The translations under genes were made by a program, and so were the position numbers. A DNA stretch of 32,129 nt from JANYCD01 sp043738385 (GTDB taxonomy: Bacteria > Pseudomonadota > Gammaproteobacteria > Burkholderiales > Rhodocyclaceae). Every line of letters starts with the position of its first letter. Within the stretch, counting starts at the first letter, position 1. Where the stretch lies: contig JAYUGL010000158.1 of NCBI GenBank assembly GCA_043738385.1, positions 1 through 32,129 on the forward strand, written 5' to 3'. The notes beneath the pieces are model-generated. The model did no database searches. It saw nothing but the letters and a program-made list of their open reading frames with translations, and was not told the DNA's origin. Shown here piece after piece: positions 15,059-23,930 of the stretch.

Positions 15059-17203
15059 ATGAAACGAGTATCCGTAGATATCGGCGGCACCTTCACCGAC
15101 TGTTTCGTGGTCTGGAACGACCACTACATTGAAACCAAGGCGCTGACCACCAAACATAATCTGGCGCTGGGCTTCAACGAGGCGCTCGATGCTGCCTGCG
15201 CCGAGATCGGCATCAAGCGCACCGAACTGCTGTCGTCGGTCGACTCGGTGCGTTACGCCACGACGCTCGGCACCAACGCGCTGATCCAGCTCAAGGGGCC
15301 CAAGATCGGCCTGCTCACCACGCCCGGTTTCCGCGGCATGATGCCCATCGGTCGCGGTCGGTCCTATGGCGAAGGGCATGCGATCTCCTACCAACGCAAT
15401 TTGCCCAACGCCCGGCGCCCGGTGCCGCTGGTGCCGATCGAGATGGTCCGCAACGTGCGCGAACGCATCGACTACGCCGGCGAAATCCTGATGCCTCTCG
15501 ATGAACAGGATGTGCGGCTCCAGATTCGCGACCTGCTCGATAAAGGCGCCGAGGCCATCGTCGTGACGCTGACCAACGCGGTGGTCAATCCCGCGCACGA
15601 ACTGGCGATCCAGCGCATCTTTCTCGAAGACTATCCCGAGCACATGCTGGGCGCGGTGCCGATGCTGCTCTCGCACCAGGTCGCGGGCCGCAAGGGTGAA
15701 TACATCCGCGCCAGTTCCACCATCATGGATGCCTTCCTGCACAAGGTCATGTACTTCGGCATGTCGGCGCTGGAGCTGAACCTGCGCGCCTCGGGCTACA
15801 GCAAGCCGATGCTGGTGGTGCACAACTCCGGCGGCATGGCCCAGCTCAACTCCACCGATGCGCTGCAAACGGTGCACTCCGGTCCCGTCTCCGGCGTTTC
15901 GGCAGCCGAGCATTTGGCCAAGCAGGCCGGCCTTGGCAATGTCGTCGCTACCGATATGGGCGGCACCAGTTACGACATCGGTATCGTTGTCGAAGGCGGC
16001 GAGAAGTTCTACGACTTCATGCCGGTCATCGAACATCGCCTGGTCACTGTGCCGATGATGCATCTGGTAACGCTCGGTTCGGGCGGCGGTTCGATCACCA
16101 GCTACGACCAGATGTACAAGACGGTCCAGTGCGGCCCCGAATCAGCCGGCTCAGATCCCGGCCCGGCCTGCTACGACCGCGGCGGCATGAAAGCCACCGT
16201 CACCGATGCCGACCTGCTGCTTGGCTACCTCGATCCCGACAATTACGCCAACGGCCACATCAAGCTCAACCCCAAGCGTTCACGCCAGGCCATCGAGGAC
16301 CAGCTCGCCGACAATCTCGATGTCGACGTGATCGAGGCCTGCAAGCTCGTCAAGAGCACCGTCGATGCGGACATGGCCAACGGCGTGGCCACGGAACTGC
16401 GCGCCTTCGGTTACGAGCCGGAAAATTTCACCCTGCTGACCTATGGCGGCAATGGCCCGCTCCACGCCTGCGGCATCGCCAATAAGCTGGGCATCGACAA
16501 GATTCTCGCGCCGCCCTTCGCCTCGGTGTTCTCTGCCGCCGGCGCCGGCAACCTGAATCAGATGCACATCCACGAGACGTCCACCTATACCGTGCTGTTC
16601 CATTCCGGCACCAAGTCGATGTTGACGGACTACGCCAAGTTAAATGGCATGGTCGAGGCGCTGGAACGCCGCGGTCGCGAAGACCTGTTGCGTCAGGGCA
16701 TGAAGTTGGAAGACATCAAATATCGCCTTGAACTGGACATGCGCTACGGCAACCAGCGGGTACAGACCACGGTCACCACCGAGTTGACCCGCCTCAACAG
16801 CCTGTCCGATGTCGCGGCATTGATCGGCCAGTTTCATCGCAGCTACGGCGATCGCTTCGGCGAAGGCAGCCAGTCTCCGGCGGCTGGCGTGCGTATCAAC
16901 ACCGTTCGCGTTTGCTCGTATGTCGAGCTGGAGTCGGTGCAGTTCAAGGACATCCGGCCCGCTCTCAAAACCGCGCCGGCACCCGCACCGGTTGGCAACC
17001 GCAAGTGTCATTTCGTGGGGCATGAAGGCGCGCAGGACACCGCGATCTACAACCATGACGCGCTTGCCCACGGTGTCCGGATCAACGGACCGGCCGTGGT
17101 TACCACTCCGCATACCACCTATTTGGTTGAACCCGGATGGCACATGGAAGTCGCGGCGCAGGGCGCGGTGTGGTTCACACGCGACGCCGGCAAGTCACAC
17201 TAG
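15059..17203 (+). CDS. Ketone carboxylase second HyuA-type subunit (hydantoinase A/oxoprolinase family)
   Basis: This 714-residue protein (about 77 kDa) is a second, longer HyuA-family ATPase subunit. Motifs are VSVDIGGTFTDCF at residues 4-16, YATTLGTNAL (about 66-75), and the second phosphate motif ATDMGGTSYDIGIV near residue 298. The block GSDPGPACYDRGG and a C-terminal beta domain of the oxoprolinase type follow. Two HyuA-like subunits with one HyuB-like subunit are what is reported for acetophenone carboxylase, and they would explain the use of two ATP per turnover there. The start at 15059 follows the small subunit by 30 bp. All expected motifs are intact. Acetone carboxylase or hydantoinase activity is less likely because of the five-gene layout with a ligase. 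Confidence 0.85.
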   Translation: MKRVSVDIGGTFTDCFVVWNDHYIETKALTTKHNLALGFNEALDAACAEIGIKRTELLSSVDSVRYATTLGTNALIQLKGPKIGLLTTPGFRGMMPIGRGRSYGEGHAISYQRNLPNARRPVPLVPIEMVRNVRERIDYAGEILMPLDEQDVRLQIRDLLDKGAEAIVVTLTNAVVNPAHELAIQRIFLEDYPEHMLGAVPMLLSHQVAGRKGEYIRASSTIMDAFLHKVMYFGMSALELNLRASGYSKPMLVVHNSGGMAQLNSTDALQTVHSGPVSGVSAAEHLAKQAGLGNVVATDMGGTSYDIGIVVEGGEKFYDFMPVIEHRLVTVPMMHLVTLGSGGGSITSYDQMYKTVQCGPESAGSDPGPACYDRGGMKATVTDADLLLGYLDPDNYANGHIKLNPKRSRQAIEDQLADNLDVDVIEACKLVKSTVDADMANGVATELRAFGYEPENFTLLTYGGNGPLHACGIANKLGIDKILAPPFASVFSAAGAGNLNQMHIHETSTYTVLFHSGTKSMLTDYAKLNGMVEALERRGREDLLRQGMKLEDIKYRLELDMRYGNQRVQTTVTTELTRLNSLSDVAALIGQFHRSYGDRFGEGSQSPAAGVRINTVRVCSYVELESVQFKDIRPALKTAPAPAPVGNRKCHFVGHEGAQDTAIYNHDALAHGVRINGPAVVTTPHTTYLVEPGWHMEVAAQGAVWFTRDAGKSH

Positions 17204-17233
17204 GCACGTCAAGCCAGAGAAGAAAGGATTGAT

Positions 17234-19513
17234 ATGAACACACCAGAAAAAGTCGAGAACCTGAGTCCGGCCGATCAGAAGATCATGAGCGAGTTCCTCG
17301 AAGAACATCAACTGTTCTACGGGCCGGATTTCGCGCAAATGCAGAATCACCGGCTCGAACCGCGCACCGCGCGCGAGGATGCCGCGATCAAGAAGGTCAA
17401 CGATCCGCATTTGCTCAACCAGATTCGCGGTCGCGTTCAGTCCGGCATGGAAGAGAGCTTCCGCATGATCGAGCAGATGGGTTCGGCGCCCGGCGCCAAG
17501 TGGGGTGATCTGGTGACATCGGTGTTCACGGCCAAGGGCGATTTGTCCGAATGTTCGCCGTTCGGCATGACCACGTTCGCCGCCGTTTGCCAATATCCGA
17601 TCAAGTTCATCAACAAGTATTGGGTCAGCGAGCCCTCGGTCGGTGTGCGCGACGGCGACGGTTTCATCCACAACGACGCGCGCTACGGCGGCGTGCACAA
17701 CACCGACCAGTCGATGATGATGCCGCTGTTCCACGATGGCGAACTGGTGTGCTGGGTATCCTCCACCATTCACGAAGGCGAGAACGGCGCATGCGAACCG
17801 GGTGGCATGCCGGCGCGGGCCGAGTCGAAGTATGACGAAGGCCTCAAGATGAGTCCGCTGCGCATCGTCGAGAACTACGAAATCAAGCGCGACATCCTGA
17901 CCTTCCTGCAAAACTCGGTGCGCGATCCCAAGTTGCAGTACGAGGACGTCAAGGTCAAGCTGTTCGCCGTGATGCGCACCATGGAGCGGGTGCGTTCCGC
18001 CATCGCTGAATTCGGCGTCGACACGCTGATCGCCTTCCTGCGCAAGAACCTCGAGGACACCGAAGCCGAAGTCAGACGGCGCCTGTCGGAGATGCCCGAT
18101 GGCGTGGTGCGCTTTCCATCGTGGGCCGACTCCAGCCTGCGTGAGCCGTGCCTGATCAAGCTCAATTGCGAATTCCACAAAAAAGGTGACAGGGCGACCT
18201 GGTCGATCAAGGGCAGCTCGCCGCAGCTTTCCAATCGCTCCATCAATAACGTCGTGGCATCGACCAAGTCCTTCATCCTGACTGCCATCATGCAGCAGAT
18301 GTGGCCCGACCTGCCGCGCAACCAGGCCGTGTTTTCCTGTTTCGAATTCGAGTCCGACTATCCGTCGATGATGGACAGCGACTATGACGCGACGCTGTCG
18401 TTGAGCGTATCCACGGCTTTCCATTATCTGATCAAGCCCGGACAGATGATGAACAAGCTGATGTACAGCGTGCCGCTGGACGCCAAGGCGCGAATCACGC
18501 CCGCCGTTGCCGCCCAGTACAACCAGCCGGCCACCTTCATTTACGGCGGCCTGACGCAACACTTCGAAGTCACCGGCAACTTCTGCGCCGACATCAACGG
18601 TGCCGGCCAGGGCGCGCGCGAGAACCGCGACGGTCTGCATTCGCTGTCTGGTTGCTTCAGCTTCATGTCCGACACCGGCGAACAGGAATTGCTGGAAGAG
18701 GAACTGCCGATGGTGCGCCTGGTATCGCAAACGCTGGCCAAGGACCGCATGGGTTTCGGCAAGTTTCGCGGCGGCGCTGGTTACGAACAGATGATCACCT
18801 CCAGAGGCACCGACATGTGGGGCTTCATGACCGGCCAGACCGGATCGTCCTTCTCCTCATGTCCTGGCCTGTTCGGCGGCTACTCCTCGTCGGCCTACCC
18901 GATCTGCCGCGTCAAGGGCATCAACGTGTTCGAGTGGCTGAAGAAACCCGGCAATCCCGAAAAGTTTCCGTTCGACATCGTCGAACTGATGAACAAGCAG
19001 CCGATTGAAGGCGGTCGCTACACCGCCGATGATGCTGGCATCACTTTCGAGCTGACCACCGAGGGCGAGATCTACATGATCTGCCAGGGCGGCGGCGGCG
19101 GCTACGGCGACGTGCTGGAGCGCGATCCGGAAATGGTGATGATGGACGTGCTCGAAGATCTCGTCTCCCACGAAGTCGCCAGCAACCTGTTCAAAGTGGT
19201 GTACGACAAGCCCACCCGCCGCGTCGATGTCGACGCCACCAAAAAAGCACGCGATGCGGAACGCAAGGCGCGTATCGCCCGCGGCAAACCGTTCAAGGAG
19301 TTCGTCAAGACCTGGAACAAGCCCACGCCGCCGGAAAAAATTCCCTATTACGGCTCGTGGGGCGATAACAACAACATCTTTGCCGGCGTGGGAGCAAATC
19401 GAATCAAGATGACCAGTGACGCCATGAAGACGATCATGATCGCCGATCCAAAGGACGTGAAGATGGCGCAACTGGAAGCGCGCATCGCCGAGCTGGAAGG
19501 CAAGGGTAAGTAA
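17234..19513 (+). CDS. Ketone carboxylase HyuB-type subunit (hydantoinase B/oxoprolinase family)
   Basis: This 759-residue protein (about 85 kDa) is of the HyuB family, the presumed carboxylating core in ketone carboxylases. The N-terminal region carries the family's aspartate-rich motif FIHNDARYGGVHNTD (about residues 145-160), likely metal or substrate binding, then MMPLFHDGELVCW. A glycine-rich GGGGGYGDVLERDPEMV (about residues 622-640) lies near the C-terminus and matches the GGGG.G.P..R motif of HyuB proteins. The ribosome site AAAGGA is 7 bases before the start. It lies 30 bp after the second HyuA gene and only 2 bp separate it from the next gene. The C-terminal 30 residues form a charged helix (MAQLEARIAELEGKGK) suited to subunit contact. 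Confidence 0.85.
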   Translation: MNTPEKVENLSPADQKIMSEFLEEHQLFYGPDFAQMQNHRLEPRTAREDAAIKKVNDPHLLNQIRGRVQSGMEESFRMIEQMGSAPGAKWGDLVTSVFTAKGDLSECSPFGMTTFAAVCQYPIKFINKYWVSEPSVGVRDGDGFIHNDARYGGVHNTDQSMMMPLFHDGELVCWVSSTIHEGENGACEPGGMPARAESKYDEGLKMSPLRIVENYEIKRDILTFLQNSVRDPKLQYEDVKVKLFAVMRTMERVRSAIAEFGVDTLIAFLRKNLEDTEAEVRRRLSEMPDGVVRFPSWADSSLREPCLIKLNCEFHKKGDRATWSIKGSSPQLSNRSINNVVASTKSFILTAIMQQMWPDLPRNQAVFSCFEFESDYPSMMDSDYDATLSLSVSTAFHYLIKPGQMMNKLMYSVPLDAKARITPAVAAQYNQPATFIYGGLTQHFEVTGNFCADINGAGQGARENRDGLHSLSGCFSFMSDTGEQELLEEELPMVRLVSQTLAKDRMGFGKFRGGAGYEQMITSRGTDMWGFMTGQTGSSFSSCPGLFGGYSSSAYPICRVKGINVFEWLKKPGNPEKFPFDIVELMNKQPIEGGRYTADDAGITFELTTEGEIYMICQGGGGGYGDVLERDPEMVMMDVLEDLVSHEVASNLFKVVYDKPTRRVDVDATKKARDAERKARIARGKPFKEFVKTWNKPTPPEKIPYYGSWGDNNNIFAGVGANRIKMTSDAMKTIMIADPKDVKMAQLEARIAELEGKGK

Positions 19514-19515
19514 GC

Positions 19516-20346
19516 ATGGGGCGTCTTGCTGAACTGTTGTCCTCCGGCAAGCGCGTGTTGTGGATCGAAGCCACAGCGTACGCGGAGCGCCTGATGGCGA
19601 ATGGCAAGGTGCCCTGGTGTGACGTGGCCGAAGTCGTCGCCTGGCATCGCAAGGCGCAGGGCTTGCTGAGGTCAGATATTGTCTCGCTGCCGGTGGGGCC
19701 GATTGCCGAGGCATGGCGCCAGGCCGACAGGGGATTGGCGGAGGAGATGAGCGCCAAGAAGCGCACCACGGCACCGCTGAAAATACTCCTCGCCAGCGAA
19801 TCGCTGCGCGCTCACATCGGCGAAATTCTGAAAGGCTTGCGCGCCAGTTATGGCAGCAATCCGCTGGCATTGGTCGTGTCATCGCCGCGACGCTGGGTGG
19901 GTGATGCCTATCTGGCAGCGCACGGTGAAACAGCCGAGGTCGGGGAAGATGAAGCCGACGGTGCTGCCATGTACGTGGCGGATTTTTTGCGCGCCTTTGG
20001 CGAATCCGGCATCGACCTTTTGCTGCTGGAAGAAAGCGAACAATCTGCGCCGGCCAATGCGGCGGAAATCAAGTGGTACCAATCCGTGTTCAATATCGCT
20101 GCCCACTACCGCTGGGAAAGCGGCCTGCGCATTCCCGTGCAACGCGATATCGCGGGGGCGGCAGGCATCGACTTTTGCATCACTGCGCAACCGGTCAACG
20201 GACTGCCGACCGGGCTCGCCGTCGACGCGGTATTCTGGCAGGGCGGCAGTGCGCCCGCGGTTTCCGCTGGCGGGTTTCTCTATGCCGAGATACCGGTCGA
20301 TGCCGTACCTGAAACGACACTTGAAAGGCTTGCAGTGCTGCGCTGA
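19516..20346 (+). CDS. Putative fifth ketone carboxylase subunit (acetophenone carboxylase epsilon-like), probably 3'-truncated
   Basis: This 276-residue soluble protein starts 2 bp after the HyuB stop. I recognise no catalytic motif in it. It takes the place of the fifth subunit of acetophenone carboxylase (about 34 kDa, recalled), which is needed for activity but not part of the core complex. As read it is only about 30 kDa. The frame ends at 20346 in LERLAVLR, but 28 more sensible codons follow in another phase up to 20429 (next entry). A frameshift has probably shortened it. The identification rests on position and size, not on sequence recognition. Confidence 0.6.
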   Translation: MGRLAELLSSGKRVLWIEATAYAERLMANGKVPWCDVAEVVAWHRKAQGLLRSDIVSLPVGPIAEAWRQADRGLAEEMSAKKRTTAPLKILLASESLRAHIGEILKGLRASYGSNPLALVVSSPRRWVGDAYLAAHGETAEVGEDEADGAAMYVADFLRAFGESGIDLLLLEESEQSAPANAAEIKWYQSVFNIAAHYRWESGLRIPVQRDIAGAAGIDFCITAQPVNGLPTGLAVDAVFWQGGSAPAVSAGGFLYAEIPVDAVPETTLERLAVLR

Positions 20347-20429
20347 ATTTGATCGCCGAAAAAACAGGCAGCAGCCCAGTGGTCACCGGGATCGAATTGC
20401 TGGTGGACGGCGCTTACTTCGCCGTCTGA
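20343..20429 (+). pseudogene. Out-of-frame C-terminal remnant, probably of the fifth carboxylase subunit
   Basis: Immediately at the stop of the preceding gene, a shifted frame stays open for 28 codons and encodes LNLIAEKTGSSPVV followed by TGIELLVDGAYFAV, ending at TGA 20427-20429. It reads like real protein and fills the gap before the ligase. Joined to the upstream gene it would give about 304 residues (about 33 kDa), close to the expected subunit size. The VTG..LLVDG pattern also resembles the C-terminus of a short-chain dehydrogenase, so a gene fossil is the alternative. A sequencing error in this stretch is also possible. Confidence 0.45.
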
Positions 20430-20458
20430 CCAGGACATTGTTTCAAGAGAGAACCTCA

Positions 20459-22144
20459 ATGCTGACATTTCCCGAATTCAAGCCCACGTTCCCCAAGGAA
20501 TCATGGGTATTGCCCCGCGTGCTGGAACACCAGGCGACGACCATCGGCGATCGCCCGTTCCTGAAATGGGAAGACAATGGTCCGGAATACACCTTCGCCG
20601 AAACCAATCGCAAGACCAACCAACTGGCGCATGGCTTGCAGAAGGTCGGCCTGGTCAAGGGCGATTGCGCCGTGCTGTTCATGCCGAACAGCCTGGAGTA
20701 TTTGCTGTCCTGCTATGCGTTGAACAAAATCGGCGCGATCGAGGTGCCGATCAACACGGCCTACAAGGGCAGCTTCCTCGAACATCAGGTCAACATCAGC
20801 AAGGCCCAGACCATCATCGCCGACCTTGAGCTGCTGCCGGCGGTTCAGGCCAGCATCGAGCGCATGCCGACAGTGGAACGCATCGTGATCTGGACACGCG
20901 ACGGCAAGCTGCCCGCGCAATTGCCGGTGCTCGGCAACTGCAAGGTGCTGTCGTTCCAGTCGCTTTACTCCAGCGACGATTCCAATCCGGGCATCAAGGT
21001 ATTGCCGCAGGATATCGGTGCGATCATGTTCACTTCGGGGACGACGGGTCTGTCGAAGGGCGTGATGATGCCGCACGCCCAGCTCTACCTATTCTCGGAG
21101 ATCGACGTGCAGACGCTGGAACTCACCGGCGAGGACGTCTACATGACGGCCTTTCCGCTGTTCCATGCCAATTCCCAATTGCTCACGGTCTATCCCTGCC
21201 TGATCGCTGGCGCGCGCTGCGTGCTGTATGAGCGCTTCAGCGCAACGCAGTGGGTTGATCGCCTGCATTCCAGCGGCGCGACGGCGACCAATTCTCTCGG
21301 TGTAGTGCTGCCCTTTGTTTTCGCGCAGCCGCCGACACCGCGCGACAAGACGCACAAGCTGCGCCGTATTCTGGCGGCGCCGACGCCGTATGGAATTCTC
21401 GAGGAGTTCAAGCAGCGCTTCGGGGTGACGCAATTTGCCGAAGGCTTCGGCCAGACCGAAATCTGCTGTCCGATCATGACCCCGCTGTCACTGAAGCTCG
21501 ACCGTCCGCAAGGTGCAGCCGGACTGCTGATCGAACAATTCTTTGATATTCGCCTGGTCGACTCGGAGACGGATGAGGAAGTGCCGACCGGCGCAGTTGG
21601 CGAATTGATCATCCGCCACAAGACGCCGTGGATCATCAACGCCGGTTATGTCGGCATGCCGGAAAAGGCATCGGAAGCATGGCGCAATCTCTGGTTCCAT
21701 ACCGGTGATGGCGTGAAACGGGATACCCAGGGCTGGTATTACTTTGTCGACCGCTTGAAGGATGCGCTGCGTCGCCGTGGCGAAAACATTTCTTCATTCG
21801 AAGTCGAGACGCCCATCCGCGAACATGCGGCAGTGTCCGATGTGGCGGTGGTTGCCGTGCCGGCCGACATGGAAGGCGGCGAAGACGAAGTCAAGGCTTG
21901 CATCGTGCTCAATCCGGGTCAGTCGGTGTCCCCGGAGGAACTGATGGATTGGTGCGAACATCGATTGCCGGCGTTTGCGATACCGCGCTATATCGAGTTC
22001 ATGGACGGCTTTCCGAAGACGCCTTCAGAAAAAATCAGAAAAGGCGTGTTGCGTGAAGCCGGCATCAATGCCAATACCTGGGACCGAGTCAAGGCCGGCT
22101 ATCAATTGCGCGATGACGTGGCCAAGAAGAACAGGAAAAAGTAA
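20459..22144 (+). CDS. AMP-forming acyl-CoA ligase (probable 3-oxo-acid-CoA ligase)
   Basis: This 561-residue adenylate-forming enzyme is of normal length. The P-loop-like motif is FTSGTTGLSKGVMMPH (about residues 190-205), the A5-type motif EGFGQTEIC, and the hinge region HTGDGV followed by YFVDRLKDALRRRGENIS. The catalytic lysine lies in PKTPSEKIRKGVLRE at the C-terminus. The best recalled relatives are CaiC-like and aryl/alicyclic acid ligases. Position right after the carboxylase genes parallels bal, the benzoylacetate-CoA ligase gene of acetophenone degradation, so the likely substrate is the unstable beta-keto acid the carboxylase makes. The start at 20459 has GAGAGA upstream; the frame is open further back into the previous gene but without homology. 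Confidence 0.88.
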   Translation: MLTFPEFKPTFPKESWVLPRVLEHQATTIGDRPFLKWEDNGPEYTFAETNRKTNQLAHGLQKVGLVKGDCAVLFMPNSLEYLLSCYALNKIGAIEVPINTAYKGSFLEHQVNISKAQTIIADLELLPAVQASIERMPTVERIVIWTRDGKLPAQLPVLGNCKVLSFQSLYSSDDSNPGIKVLPQDIGAIMFTSGTTGLSKGVMMPHAQLYLFSEIDVQTLELTGEDVYMTAFPLFHANSQLLTVYPCLIAGARCVLYERFSATQWVDRLHSSGATATNSLGVVLPFVFAQPPTPRDKTHKLRRILAAPTPYGILEEFKQRFGVTQFAEGFGQTEICCPIMTPLSLKLDRPQGAAGLLIEQFFDIRLVDSETDEEVPTGAVGELIIRHKTPWIINAGYVGMPEKASEAWRNLWFHTGDGVKRDTQGWYYFVDRLKDALRRRGENISSFEVETPIREHAAVSDVAVVAVPADMEGGEDEVKACIVLNPGQSVSPEELMDWCEHRLPAFAIPRYIEFMDGFPKTPSEKIRKGVLREAGINANTWDRVKAGYQLRDDVAKKNRKK

Positions 22145-22170
22145 GGCTTAAAACAGGACGGATTATTCAC

Positions 22171-23034
22171 ATGCTCGACTACGAACGCGTACTCAATTAC
22201 CAGTTTGAACCGATTGAGCAGACCTACACCATCCGCGACACGATGCTCTACGCGCTGGGGTTGGGGCTCAGCAAGGATCCGCTGAACCGGGACGAACTGA
22301 ATTTCACCTTTGAGAAAAACCTCCAGGCGCTGCCGACGATGGCGGTGGTGCTGTGCCGTCCGGGCGTCTGGTACAAGGAGTCCGAGCTCGGCATCGATTT
22401 TGTCAAGCTGCTGCATGGCGAGCAAAGCCTCACCGTACGCCGCGCAATCCCGCCCGAAGCCACAATGATTGGGCAGAACAAGGTCACCAAAATCATCGAC
22501 AAGGGCGAGGGCAAGGGTGCGCTGCTCTACATCGACCGCGAACTGTTCGACAAGGCCAGCGGTGATTCCATTGCCGTCATGACCCACACGCTGGTGCTGC
22601 GCGGCAACGGCGGATTTAGTGGCGGGGGCGGCGCCAAGGTCGACGTGCCGAAACCCCACGCGATGCCGGAACGCCCCGCTGACATGACTGCGGAATGCGC
22701 CATCGATCCGCGCGCCGCCCTGATCTACCGCCTCAGCGGCGACGACAATCCGATCCACGCCGATCCCGACCTGGCGATCAAGGCCGGCTTCCCGAAGCCG
22801 ATCTTCCACGGCCTCGGCACCTTCGGCATGGCGATTTTCGAGATCATCAAGCACGTCTGCAAATATCAGGCGGACCAGCTCACTGCCCTCGATCTGCGCT
22901 TCAGTTCGCCGGTTTATCCGGGCGAAACTTTCCGTACCGAAATCTGGATTGACGGCAAGACTGTCTTTTTCCGCTGCACCGCCGTCGAACGCAACGTCAA
23001 GATCGTCGACAACGGTCGTGCCATCCTTGCCTGA
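22171..23034 (+). CDS. MaoC-like (R)-specific enoyl-CoA hydratase, double hot-dog
   Basis: This 287-residue protein matches the hydratase-2 domain of peroxisomal multifunctional enzyme type 2. The N-terminal half is a degenerate hot-dog fold (DTMLYALGLG, then LPTMAVVLCRPG). The C-terminal half carries the catalytic hydratase-2 motif YRLSGDDNPIHADP (about residues 190-203), with Asp and His of the active site, followed by FPKPIFHGLGTFGMA. The enzyme hydrates 2-enoyl-CoA to (3R)-hydroxyacyl-CoA and accepts bulky, branched substrates because of the two-domain pocket. It follows the ligase by 26 bp. Together with the dehydrogenase at 23931 and the HSD10-like enzyme at 28068 it would give a beta-oxidation set without thiolase. 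Confidence 0.9.
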   Translation: MLDYERVLNYQFEPIEQTYTIRDTMLYALGLGLSKDPLNRDELNFTFEKNLQALPTMAVVLCRPGVWYKESELGIDFVKLLHGEQSLTVRRAIPPEATMIGQNKVTKIIDKGEGKGALLYIDRELFDKASGDSIAVMTHTLVLRGNGGFSGGGGAKVDVPKPHAMPERPADMTAECAIDPRAALIYRLSGDDNPIHADPDLAIKAGFPKPIFHGLGTFGMAIFEIIKHVCKYQADQLTALDLRFSSPVYPGETFRTEIWIDGKTVFFRCTAVERNVKIVDNGRAILA

Positions 23035-23072
23035 TCACCTCACGCATCCACTCACAAACAGGAAATCACACC

Positions 23073-23867
23073 ATGGCCTTCAAGCACATCCTCTTCGAAA
23101 AGCGCGGCGGAACAGGCTGGATCACTTTCAACCATGCGGAGCGGCACAACAGCTTCGACTACGCAATGATGGTCGAGTACTCCACAGCGCTGGAAATGTG
23201 CCATGACGACAAGACGCTCGGCGTCGTCGTCGTTACCGGTGCCGGCGACAAGGCCTTCTGTGCCGGAGGCTACCTCGCCGACCTGAAGAATTTCTCGCCG
23301 GAAAAAGGCCGCAAGCTGTTCGATGCAGCCGTCAAGGGCCTGACCCTGATGCGCCGCATTCGCCAGCCTGTGATCGCGGCCGTGAATGGTGTCGCGATCG
23401 GTGGCGGCAACGAAGTCGTGATCTGCGCCGACCTCGCCATCGCCTCCGAGCATGCCAGGTTCGGCCAGGTTGGCCCCAAGGTCGGCAGCTCGCCCTTCTT
23501 CGGTGGCACCAATCTGCTGGCATTGACCATTGGCGAAAAGAAGACCCGCGAAGTCATCTACATGTGCAAGCAATACACCGCGCAGGAAGCGCTCGATCTG
23601 GGCATGATCAACAAGGTCGTACCACACGCCAAGCTGCATGAGGAAGTTCAGGAATGGTGTGAAACGCTGCTCGACCGCAGCCCGACTTATCTCGAAATGA
23701 CCAAGGTGGGCGCGAACTGCTGGTTCGAAATGCTGATGCCCTCGTTCGAGATGGCGAAGCAGGCCATGATACAAATCGCCGGCAACCCTGAGCAGACCGA
23801 AGGCGCCACCGCCTTCATGGAAAAGCGCAAGCCGAACTTCCGCAAGTTCCGCAAGGCCGAAGAGTGA
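23073..23867 (+). CDS. Crotonase-family enzyme, BadI/MenB-like (possible 2-ketocycloalkane-carboxyl-CoA hydrolase)
   Basis: This 264-residue crotonase has oxyanion-hole segments GAGDKAFCAGGYLAD (56-70) and AIGGGNEVV (108-116). The second half resembles 2-ketocyclohexanecarboxyl-CoA hydrolase (BadI) and the naphthoate synthase MenB more than ordinary enoyl-CoA hydratases: GQVGPKVGS (131-139), KKTREVIYMCKQYTAQEAL, VVPHAKL, and the C-terminal EKRKPNFRKF (250-259). BadI opens the ring of a cyclic beta-keto acyl-CoA by adding water, which is exactly what a ketone carboxylase plus ligase would supply. Oddly, the Asp that follows GPK.GS in BadI and MenB is Pro141 here, and the C-terminal Tyr of MenB is also not kept, so the chemistry may differ. 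Alternative: a plain enoyl-CoA hydratase/isomerase. Confidence 0.75.
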   Translation: MAFKHILFEKRGGTGWITFNHAERHNSFDYAMMVEYSTALEMCHDDKTLGVVVVTGAGDKAFCAGGYLADLKNFSPEKGRKLFDAAVKGLTLMRRIRQPVIAAVNGVAIGGGNEVVICADLAIASEHARFGQVGPKVGSSPFFGGTNLLALTIGEKKTREVIYMCKQYTAQEALDLGMINKVVPHAKLHEEVQEWCETLLDRSPTYLEMTKVGANCWFEMLMPSFEMAKQAMIQIAGNPEQTEGATAFMEKRKPNFRKFRKAEE

Positions 23868-23890
23868 TCAAGTAGTCGGCATTCCACTAC

Positions 23891-23909
23891 GAGGCGCAGC
23901 CTGCGCCTC
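23891..23909. promoter_or_regulatory. 19-bp perfect palindrome between the crotonase and acyl-CoA dehydrogenase genes
   Basis: GAGGCGCAG-C-CTGCGCCTC has two 9-bp arms around one base. It ends 21 bp before the start of the next gene. No T-run follows, so it is not a simple terminator. It could be an mRNA stem that changes expression of the downstream half of the operon, or an operator. Confidence 0.4.
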
Positions 23910-23930
23910 GTCCAGCAAAGGATCCAGCAC

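Noticed and set aside
17195..18730. 511-codon open frame on the minus strand
   Set aside because: It lies opposite the HyuB gene, is low-complexity in His/Val/Arg and follows from the high-GC third positions of the real gene.
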